Below are positions 7,699-12,575 of a stretch of DNA of 12,575 nucleotides, in pieces. Numbering within the stretch: position 1 is the first letter of the stretch; every line of letters starts with the position of its first letter. The notes under the pieces are model-generated. The model was not told the DNA's origin. It worked only from the letters and a program-made list of their open reading frames with translations, and did no database searches. The DNA lies in NCBI GenBank assembly GCA_002343825.1, contig DDSL01000066.1, forward strand, positions 205 through 12,779. Reading direction: 5' to 3'. Made by a program: the position numbers and the translations under genes. Source of the DNA: Chthonomonas sp. UBA2391 (lineage in GTDB: Bacteria; Armatimonadota; Fimbriimonadia; Fimbriimonadales; Fimbriimonadaceae).

Positions 7699-7875
7699 GT
7701 GGCACGCGGAATCTTTCTCGTTGGCTTTGGCATCGCAGTAGGCTTTGTCGCCTCGGCACTCCTCAAAACAGCTCGGCAGAAGCGTCGGGATCCCCAAGTG
7801 CTGAGTCAATCGATCGAAGGCCAATTGGATCGTCTCGAGTCCGACGGATTGCTCGAGGCCGTCTCTTCCAACTAA
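7699..7875 (+). CDS. 58-residue small membrane protein of unknown function
   Basis: The frame from the GTG at 7699 encodes 58 residues. Residues ~4-22 (FLVGFGIAVGFVASALL) form one hydrophobic segment with small residues, followed by a basic stop-transfer patch (KTARQKRR) and a short acidic-polar tail. This predicts a single-pass inner-membrane protein with its C-terminus in the cytoplasm. The frame stays open further left, but an earlier start at 7627 would lie inside the terminator stem and be unlikely. The -10-like TATACT 8 nt upstream also favours 7699. The next gene starts 7 nt after the stop, so the two are very probably co-transcribed. I do not recognise a family. It may be a small partner or anchor for the downstream CrtI-like enzyme, which is only an inference from spacing. 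Confidence 0.6.
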   Translation: MARGIFLVGFGIAVGFVASALLKTARQKRRDPQVLSQSIEGQLDRLESDGLLEAVSSN

Positions 7876-7882
7876 TCTCCCG

Positions 7883-9325
7883 ATGCCCAAGCAGGTCGTT
7901 GTGGTCGGGGCCGGCCAGGGGGGCCTATCGGCCGCCATCCACGCCCGGCTTTTGGGCCACGATGTCCTGGTTCTAGAGCGTCAAGACCAGATCGGCGGAA
8001 AGGCTCAAGCCATTGAGACCCATGGATATTCGCTCGATCCTGGCCCAAGCATCATCATCCTTCCGCGGCTCTATGAAGCCGTCTTTCGGCATGCCAACCG
8101 AAAGATGGAGGACTATCTCCACTTTCAGCGCTTGGACCCATTTACTCGGGTTTACTTCGAGGGGTCCGAGCCCTTCGACCTCCCCGATGGAGAAGCCGGC
8201 TGCTTGGAGGTTCTTCGCCAAGTTGCCCCTCAAGATGTGGGATCGATTCAGAAGCTTCTTGCGACTCTCGACCGAGTCTCGGGACTGATCGACAGAACGA
8301 TCTTCGACCGGCCATTCGATAAGCCCTGGCAACTCGCCCACCCCGATCTCACCCGTTTCGCGCTCTCCTTCGACGTCCGGGCGAGCTTCCGAGAATTGGT
8401 GGACCGTTGGTTCCAGAGTCCGGTTCTGCGCGCCTTCTTCTATGGCTTCCCCAGCTATAGCGGGCAGAGCTACCGGGCCAAGTCGCCCTCGGGACTCTTG
8501 ATCCCGTACTACATGATCCGAGAGGGCGTCTGGTACCCCCTGGGCGGGGTCCGCGTGATCCCGCAGGCCTTTGCTCGGCTTGCGGTTGAGCTGGGGGTCG
8601 AGTTCCGCACCGGTGCGGCTGTGGTTGGCTTCGAAAGTCGCAACGGACGAATTGACGCGGTAAGGCTTCAGAACGGCGAACGGATCGAATGCGATGCCGT
8701 CATCTCGAACCAAGACCGCGTGACCACCCGCCGAATGCTCGGTGAAAAGCTCAGTCCGCCTCCCAGTTATAGTTACTTCACGGTCCACTGGGGGATCCGT
8801 CGTCGACTTCCCGGACTGAGTCACCATACGCTACTCGTCCCTCGTGATTATGAAAAGGGATTCGAGGCGCTCTACGACCACCGCGTTTTTCCTGACCCAC
8901 CAATTGTCTATCTGAACGCCACCCATGAGGTCGATCCGTCGGTCGCTCCCGATGGCTGCAGCAATCTCTTCGCCGTCGTGACCTGTCCCGCGATCGAGGA
9001 CCACCTGGACTGGAACACCGAAGCCGCGAAGGGACGCGACCGAGTTTTGGCCTCTCTTCGGTCGTTTGGTTGGGAGCTCGATCCCGGCGAAATTGACTTC
9101 GAAAGGATCCAGACCCCCCTGCTCTTCGAGAGCCGCGATGGTTCCTACCGGGGTTCGCTCTATGGGCCCGATGAGAAGTTCAGGCTGTGGGGAGGCATTC
9201 TTCCGCTCTCTGTCCGCGACCCCGAATATCCCAACCTGACCTACGCCGGCGGATCGGTCCAGCCCGGTTCGGGGCTGCCGATGACGACCCTGAGTGGAAA
9301 ATTCGCCGCCGAAGCCCTCCGGTGA
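7883..9325 (+). CDS. CrtI-family FAD-dependent carotenoid desaturase/oxidase-like protein
   Basis: The 480-residue protein is typical in length for phytoene desaturase-like enzymes. It opens with the FAD-binding beta-alpha-beta fold: VVVVGAGQGG (5-14, GxGxxG) and Glu32 at the end of the second strand to bind the FAD ribose, followed by GGKA (38-41). The C-terminus keeps the second FAD signature, TYAGGSVQPGSGLPM (453-467). The middle, substrate-binding part is CrtI-like but does not tell which step it performs. Candidates are a phytoene or diapophytoene desaturase, a CrtD-type C-3,4 desaturase or a CrtNb/CrtP-type oxidase. No phytoene synthase or cyclase lies in the window, so I give no gene symbol. 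The ATG at 7883 gives the exact expected N-terminus but has no ribosome site, and it follows the small membrane protein by 7 nt. The stop overlaps a possible GTG start of the next gene. Confidence 0.85.
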   Translation: MPKQVVVVGAGQGGLSAAIHARLLGHDVLVLERQDQIGGKAQAIETHGYSLDPGPSIIILPRLYEAVFRHANRKMEDYLHFQRLDPFTRVYFEGSEPFDLPDGEAGCLEVLRQVAPQDVGSIQKLLATLDRVSGLIDRTIFDRPFDKPWQLAHPDLTRFALSFDVRASFRELVDRWFQSPVLRAFFYGFPSYSGQSYRAKSPSGLLIPYYMIREGVWYPLGGVRVIPQAFARLAVELGVEFRTGAAVVGFESRNGRIDAVRLQNGERIECDAVISNQDRVTTRRMLGEKLSPPPSYSYFTVHWGIRRRLPGLSHHTLLVPRDYEKGFEALYDHRVFPDPPIVYLNATHEVDPSVAPDGCSNLFAVVTCPAIEDHLDWNTEAAKGRDRVLASLRSFGWELDPGEIDFERIQTPLLFESRDGSYRGSLYGPDEKFRLWGGILPLSVRDPEYPNLTYAGGSVQPGSGLPMTTLSGKFAAEALR

Positions 9326-9690
9326 GGAGCGTGACCCCGTTGCAAAACTCCGAGAAGATCCAGATTGAACCGCGCCACCTCCTGTTGCTTCATCAAATGA
9401 TCCGGGAGCATACGGAGGTCCCGGCTTTTCTCTTCGGTTCCCGGGTCCTGGGCCGGGCGCGGACCTACTCCGATCTGGACGTCTGTCTGCGCGGCCAACA
9501 GGTTCTACCGCTCTCGTTGCTCTCGGACCTCAGCGAAGCGGCAGATGACAGCTCAATTCCCTACGTGGTGGACTTCAGCGATTTTGCCCGCCTGCCCGAG
9601 GCTTTTCAGAGGGAAGTAGTCGAACGGGGCGTCAACATCGACGAGTTAATCTCCTCGCATAGAGTCAGCGACTCCCAAAAACCCGTATAG
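9322..9690 (+). CDS. minimal nucleotidyltransferase (MNT-like)
   Basis: The product is about 122 residues. It has the nucleotidyltransferase core FGSRVLGRAR-TYSDLD: GS at 39-40, metal-binding Asp51 and Asp53, and a third carboxylate Asp84 in YVVDF. The motif spacing is that of stand-alone MNT proteins, which transfer a nucleotide to a partner protein or small molecule; MNT proteins often pair with a HEPN toxin. No HEPN gene is adjacent here. Start choice is open. The GTG at 9322 overlaps the preceding stop (GTGA) and would be coupled. The GTG at 9331 is too close to GAGGAG (9325-9330), and the TTG at 9340 has GGAG 10 nt upstream. All three leave the core intact. The gene is part of the tight cluster with the CrtI-like gene, and the next gene starts 11 nt after its stop. 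Confidence 0.8.
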   Translation: MRSVTPLQNSEKIQIEPRHLLLLHQMIREHTEVPAFLFGSRVLGRARTYSDLDVCLRGQQVLPLSLLSDLSEAADDSSIPYVVDFSDFARLPEAFQREVVERGVNIDELISSHRVSDSQKPV

Positions 9691-9691
9691 T
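9686..9691 (+). promoter_or_regulatory. -10-like TATAGT before the proteasome-like gene
   Basis: TATAGT overlaps the stop codon of the nucleotidyltransferase gene and ends 10 nt before the ATG at 9702. It could drive a short-leader or leaderless transcript of the proteasome-like gene apart from the upstream cluster. The purine run just before the ATG is too close to work as a normal ribosome site. No -35 consensus is seen. Confidence 0.4.
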
Positions 9692-9701
9692 CTGAGAGAA
9701 G

Positions 9702-10385
9702 ATGCTCACACCTTACGATTGGCAAGAGGCGATTGGCCACCGGATCAGCTATGTACAGAGCCGATTAGCGGGCGGGGCTCCCGTCCTGGCGGTGAGCCTC
9801 GAAGAAGGCGTGTTGGCACTCACCGTGCGCCGCCAGGCCCGCAAGATCTATGAGGTTTACGACCGCCTCCTCTTCGCAGGGTTAGGTCAGCAGTCCGATA
9901 TCGAGTCGCTCCGAGTCGCCGCGATCGATTTTGCGCATCAAGAGGGCTACCAACGCAGCGAGCCCGACGTCACGATCCAGCGGGTGATCTCGGCCCTCAG
10001 CACCCCGATGAAGCGCTCCTTCGGAGATTTCAACTCGTCTCCGTTCGTGGTCCGGTCGCTTTTTGCCGAGGTGGGAGCCGAACGGTCTGAGGATAAGTTC
10101 TATCTGCTCGACTTTGACGGGGACTACAGTATCCGGCAAGGCTATGCGGTCTTGGCCGGCGGCCAAGAGGTCAGTGGTCCCGACCGAGAAAGGCTCCAAG
10201 CGCTCAGTACCGGAAAAGCCAACATCAGCGAAGCTCAAAAGGAACTTGAGTCGATTTGGGCGAACGCCATGGATACCGAAAACGGTAAGTCTTTTGCCGA
10301 ATTGACTAAGGACTTGACCCCGGAAGTGGCTCTGCTGAGTCGCGATCCCCAGGCCCAGAGTCGTTTCCGCTTGTTGTCTTCTTAG
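9702..10385 (+). CDS. 20S proteasome alpha-subunit-like protein (PrcA-like)
   Basis: The 227-residue sequence follows the bacterial proteasome alpha layout. An amphipathic N-terminal helix (WQEAIGHRISYVQSRL, 7-22) precedes the strand pair VLAVSLEEGVLALTV (28-42), then KIYEVYDRLLFAGLGQQSDIESLRVAAIDFA (48-78), which resembles the KI.ELYDRV.F...G...D...LR segment of PrcA. The fold continues with YLLDFDGDY (134-142) and GYAVLAGG (147-154). There is no N-terminal catalytic Thr, so it should be a structural ring subunit and not a protease by itself. In known systems alpha rings gate a beta-ring chamber and dock an AAA ATPase; Pup- or UBact-tagged substrates are degraded. None of those partners is in the window. 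The tail after ~160 is acidic and polar and differs from PrcA. The last ~26 codons overlap, on the opposite strand, the end of the polysaccharide co-polymerase gene. A self-assembling alpha-like ring with another role is also possible. Confidence 0.78.
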   Translation: MLTPYDWQEAIGHRISYVQSRLAGGAPVLAVSLEEGVLALTVRRQARKIYEVYDRLLFAGLGQQSDIESLRVAAIDFAHQEGYQRSEPDVTIQRVISALSTPMKRSFGDFNSSPFVVRSLFAEVGAERSEDKFYLLDFDGDYSIRQGYAVLAGGQEVSGPDRERLQALSTGKANISEAQKELESIWANAMDTENGKSFAELTKDLTPEVALLSRDPQAQSRFRLLSS

Positions 10386-11751
10386 GCGCCGGACTCTCTC
10401 CTCGGATCAGCCAAGGACCGATCTGGACCGCAAAGGCCAGAACGGCAAAGATGGCCGCGATCATCAGCTTCCGGGGCGCAACGGGGTCTGGCTCGACCAT
10501 AGGCTCATCCACAACCTCATAGCGAGCTGGGTCGCGTTCTTCGGCCAGGCGAGCGAAGTCGAGTTCAACTTCGTTATTGCGGAGCTTGGTGAGGGCAGTG
10601 GTGAATTCGTTCTTCAGGATCTCGCCGGTCGAGCGGCGAGCCGGTGCCTTCCTCAACATCCCTTCATAGCGGTCCAGAAGGGATTTGTAACTTTGGGTCG
10701 TGATCTCCAGTGCGCGGATCTGAACCTGGGCCTGGATGAGCTCGGGTCGCAAGCCGGCTTGCGACTCTTTGGCCTGCCCCGCGATCATCTGCCGGGCCAC
10801 CGCCTCGGCCGAGTTCATCTTCTTCACCGCTTCGGCATATTCGGGTGCGGTGGGTTGATATTTTCGGGCTGCGTCTTCCAGTTCTATCCGGCGGCTCTGC
10901 AGCTCGGTGATGATGTTCGAGGCATTGGCCGAAAGCTGTGCAGTGGCATCCTGAGCGCTGGCAACCACGATGTTGAGGGCGGTGATGGTCTGCGGATACT
11001 TGGCGTTGGGGTTGAGGACCAACGCATTGAGTTGCTTCACGGCCTCATAGCGCTTTCTTGCGACTCCAAGCTCGACAGCAGCTTGGTCATAGCGCGTGGC
11101 GGCTTCGGCCATCACCTTGTCAAATTCGGTGCTATCCGTCAATTCGGCCCGGCCAAGCTCCTCATCCAGCTTGCGCTTGATCCGCTCGACCTCTGCTTCC
11201 GAGTTCTGGACCCGCTTCTCCAGGTTCTGACGGTTGCGGCGACTTACGTTCAAAGAAAGCTCATCGGCGCGGGAATCGAGGTGAGCCAGCATCTTGACGA
11301 TGATCTGCTGAGCGAGCTTATCGTCGTTTGCGGCCGCGTTGATCTTGAGGAATCCCGTCTTGGTATCGGTCTTGACATCCAACGAACCGCGAAGGCGATT
11401 CAGTGCCTTGCTCTCCGAAGTTTCCCAGCGATCGGCCAGGTTCAGCTCGGTCATGACCGCCCGCAGGCAGGTATTGCTCAAGAGAATCCCGGTCGCAGTT
11501 TGGGCGCCCGACCCGACCAGCGGAGAGACAAAAGAACCCCGAGCGAGGGGGACTCCGCCCGCGTCGGGTGCGGATCCTCCTCCACCAAGGAGCAATTCAG
11601 CGCCTCCGGCAGCTCTAGCCTGGCTCGCGGGGAAGTACAGCGTGGCCGAGCTCGCAAAGGTCTTCTCAAGAAAGAGCGAACCGACGTAGGCCAGCCCGCC
11701 GACAACAGCGGAGATGAGGCCATAGCGCAACAGAGTGCGGAAGCTGAGCAT
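10306..11751 (-). CDS. Wzz/GumC-type polysaccharide co-polymerase (chain-length determinant)
   Basis: The 481-residue protein has the two-membrane-segment plan of polysaccharide co-polymerases. TM1 spans residues ~7-28 and TM2 ~428-449. Between them is a long periplasmic part with coiled-coil stretches (e.g. ~165-245). A Pro-rich motif (VDEPMVEPDPVAPRK, ~414-428) precedes TM2, as in Wzz proteins. Such proteins set the chain length of exported polysaccharide. After TM2 comes a short polar, cytoplasmic, probably disordered tail (~450-481) with no kinase domain, so it is not a BY-kinase fusion. The start is the ATG complementing 11749-11751, at the edge of TM1. No Shine-Dalgarno sequence is evident. 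It follows the coiled-coil gene by 43 nt in the same direction and is likely co-transcribed. Its tail overlaps the proteasome-like gene by 80 nt in convergent orientation. No glycosyltransferase, Wzx or Wzy is visible here. Confidence 0.85.
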   Translation of the reverse strand: MLSFRTLLRYGLISAVVGGLAYVGSLFLEKTFASSATLYFPASQARAAGGAELLLGGGGSAPDAGGVPLARGSFVSPLVGSGAQTATGILLSNTCLRAVMTELNLADRWETSESKALNRLRGSLDVKTDTKTGFLKINAAANDDKLAQQIIVKMLAHLDSRADELSLNVSRRNRQNLEKRVQNSEAEVERIKRKLDEELGRAELTDSTEFDKVMAEAATRYDQAAVELGVARKRYEAVKQLNALVLNPNAKYPQTITALNIVVASAQDATAQLSANASNIITELQSRRIELEDAARKYQPTAPEYAEAVKKMNSAEAVARQMIAGQAKESQAGLRPELIQAQVQIRALEITTQSYKSLLDRYEGMLRKAPARRSTGEILKNEFTTALTKLRNNEVELDFARLAEERDPARYEVVDEPMVEPDPVAPRKLMIAAIFAVLAFAVQIGPWLIRGESPAPKKTTSGNDSGPGDRDSAEPLPGSSP

Positions 11752-11758
11752 TACCGGA

Positions 11759-11772
11759 CGGGGAGTTCCCCG
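11759..11772. other. small GC-rich palindrome between the two minus-strand genes
   Basis: CGGGGA (11759-11764) and TCCCCG (11767-11772) pair around a 2-nt centre, in the 43-nt gap between the coiled-coil gene and the co-polymerase gene. Because the loop is so short it may act as a DNA palindrome more than an RNA hairpin. On the minus strand a CATAAT word lies upstream of it and could be a weak internal -10. No T-run follows, so it is not a terminator. Confidence 0.3.
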
Positions 11773-11794
11773 CTAGCAATTATGACACTGGGGC

Positions 11795-12358
11795 TCAAAC
11801 TCGAACTCTCTCGCGGGGTTCGACAATAGCCATCGGAGTAGGAATCTCTTCTGGCTTTGCCAATTCAGCCTTGCCCTTCTCGACCGAAGTCATCGCCTTG
11901 CCCAAGACATGTTCGACATGGTTCAGAACCTTGTAGGCATAGTCTTCGGCCTCGCGGCGGAGTTGGGTGGCCTCTCGTTGGGCCTCGGTGCGGAGCTCTT
12001 CCGCCTGCGCTTTGCTCAGCTTTAGGATCTCGCTCTCGCTGACGAGGCGCTGCTGTTCGAGCTTGGCTTGCTCGTTCATCAGGTTGGCTTCCATTCGGGC
12101 CGATTCGATGATTTGCTGAGCTTCTTTCTTGGCCTGCTCCAGGGTCTGAGTGGCGTCCTCGCGAGCCGATTCGACAATTCGCTCAGATTCCCGGGTGACG
12201 TTTGCGGCTTCTTTGACTTCGCGGGGGAGGCTGGCCCGGATTTTCACGATATGCATCGCGATCTCTTCGGTTCGGACCCCCCAATAGATCGGTCCGAGAT
12301 GGCGGGGTTGTTCGACCGCCAAGTCCTCCAATTGATCGAGCATCTTCAGAATGTCCAA
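11795..12358 (-). CDS. DivIVA/ATP-synthase-b-like coiled-coil protein
   Basis: The 187-residue protein begins with a short structured head: MLDQLEDLA (6-14), then IYWGVRTEEIAMHIVKIRASLPREVKEA (24-51). It resembles the head of a conserved coiled-coil family often annotated DivIVA-like, cell-division initiation or ATP-synthase-b-like protein (VDEDELLxLIDxLRxSLPEEIxxA type). A long Ala/Glu/Gln-rich coiled coil fills ~52-165 with heptad-like repeats (ESAREDA, EQAKKEA, ESARMEA). A proline-containing basic tail ends it. There is no membrane segment, so it is cytoplasmic or peripheral. The TTG start at 12358 is supported by GGAG 7 nt upstream; the Met five codons in (residue 6) is an alternative. 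It is the first gene of a likely two-gene minus-strand unit with the polysaccharide co-polymerase, so it may organise the envelope machinery at a cell site. That role is inference; the family has no firm biochemical function. Confidence 0.75.
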   Translation of the reverse strand: MDILKMLDQLEDLAVEQPRHLGPIYWGVRTEEIAMHIVKIRASLPREVKEAANVTRESERIVESAREDATQTLEQAKKEAQQIIESARMEANLMNEQAKLEQQRLVSESEILKLSKAQAEELRTEAQREATQLRREAEDYAYKVLNHVEHVLGKAMTSVEKGKAELAKPEEIPTPMAIVEPRERVRV

Positions 12359-12365
12359 CAGTGAT

Positions 12366-12369
12366 CTCC
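12366..12369 (-). promoter_or_regulatory. GGAG ribosome-binding site deciding a TTG start
   Basis: On the minus strand GGAG lies 7 nt before the TTG at 12358-12356. This spacing is ideal and favours the rare TTG over the ATG five codons later. Confidence 0.6.
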
Positions 12370-12378
12370 AGTACCTTT

Positions 12379-12388
12379 GTCTTAAGAC
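12379..12388. promoter_or_regulatory. GTCTTAAGAC palindrome upstream of the coiled-coil gene
   Basis: GTCTTAAGAC is an exact 10-nt palindrome 20 nt upstream of the TTG start at 12358, with a partial TT/AA extension on both sides after one mismatch. Its place, where a promoter or operator would be, makes it a weak candidate binding site. No confident -10/-35 pair is seen nearby. Confidence 0.25.
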
Positions 12389-12458
12389 GAAGCAGAACCC
12401 AATTTTGGCACGCCCCGATTGAGCGTTGCCCTCGTAATGCTGTGGGGGCGGGTGGTTG

Positions 12459-12575
12459 GTTGGGGGTTAGGGAGTGGGAAGTAGGGCCAGAGGTCGTCCA
12501 TTAGGGCCGTGGACCTACCCGGAGTCCACCCAGGCAATGTCTTTAGTCCCTAGCTCCTAGCTCCTAACCCCTAAC
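12459..12575. repeat. inverted arrays of telomere-like heptamers with inner hairpin
   Basis: The right arm (12547-12575) is four heptamers, TCCCTAG, CTCCTAG, CTCCTAA and CCCCTAA, and runs to the window edge. The left arm (12459-12487) is a degenerate run of the complementary type (GTTGGGGG, TTAGGGA, GTGGGAA, GTAGGGC). It matches the reverse complement of the right arm at 21 of 29 positions. Between them GTGGAC (12510-12515) and GTCCAC (12525-12530) pair around a 9-nt loop. No coding frame is apparent. Heptamer short tandem repeats are known in cyanobacterial genomes; here the element looks like a dispersed intergenic repeat, probably continuing past the window. Confidence 0.6.

Noticed and set aside
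9187..9321. Longer start of the nucleotidyltransferase inside the CrtI-like gene
   Set aside because: It would overlap the conserved FAD-binding C-terminus of the CrtI-like gene by about 140 nt, and the added residues look like an out-of-frame read.
9322..10385. MNT-HEPN toxin-antitoxin pair
   Set aside because: The downstream protein has a proteasome alpha-like layout and no HEPN RxxxxH motif in a helical bundle, so a classic pair is not supported.
10693..11829. 378-codon plus-strand frame opposite the Wzz-like gene
   Set aside because: The minus frame has two membrane segments and the Pro-rich Wzz motif. The plus frame has no coherent domain.
12547..12575. CRISPR-like array from the heptamer repeats
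   Set aside because: The units are 7 nt and contiguous with no spacers, and no cas gene is present.

Overview
The window reads as a chromosomal stretch from a GC-rich free-living bacterium. It has nine protein genes, no RNA gene, and no transposase, phage gene or CRISPR array. Three traits suggest a lineage outside the usual model phyla, with Armatimonadota/Fimbriimonadia as my best guess: a secreted SBBP-type protein with many Ig-like repeats, a proteasome alpha-like subunit, and start codons that often lack a Shine-Dalgarno site but have a -10-like hexamer just upstream. The taxon is inferred from gene style and was not tested by any search.

Layout from left to right. Positions 1-175 are a very GC-rich intergenic stretch with a bulged hairpin, a 22-nt direct repeat and regularly spaced GCTCC words. 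Next come two rightward genes: a Gfo/Idh/MocA oxidoreductase (176-1255) and an Mrp/ApbC-type Fe-S carrier ATPase (1314-2411). A 1680-residue secreted protein (2542-7584) follows. It has a signal peptide, a DUF7948-like head, an SBBP beta-propeller interrupted by inserted modules, and seven ~96-residue C-terminal repeats. A strong intrinsic terminator (7607-7645) closes it. A tight rightward cluster then encodes a 58-residue membrane protein (7699-7875), a CrtI-family desaturase/oxidase (7883-9325), a minimal nucleotidyltransferase (9322-9690) and a proteasome alpha-like protein (9702-10385).

The right part is on the minus strand and reads inward. A DivIVA/ATP-synthase-b-like coiled-coil protein (12358-11795) is followed by a Wzz/GumC-type polysaccharide co-polymerase (11751-10306). 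The 3' end of the latter overlaps the 3' end of the proteasome-like gene by 80 nt, tail to tail. The right edge (about 12459-12575) holds inverted arrays of telomere-like heptamers.

Functionally the window is a set of short units and not one obvious pathway: Fe-S cofactor delivery, sugar or polyol oxidation, cell-envelope display, carotenoid-type chemistry, and polysaccharide chain-length control with a coiled-coil partner. The most unusual points are the lone proteasome alpha-like gene with no beta subunit, ATPase or Pup/UBact ligase beside it, its 80-nt convergent overlap, the mosaic cysteine-free giant secreted protein, and the repeat-rich intergenic edges.
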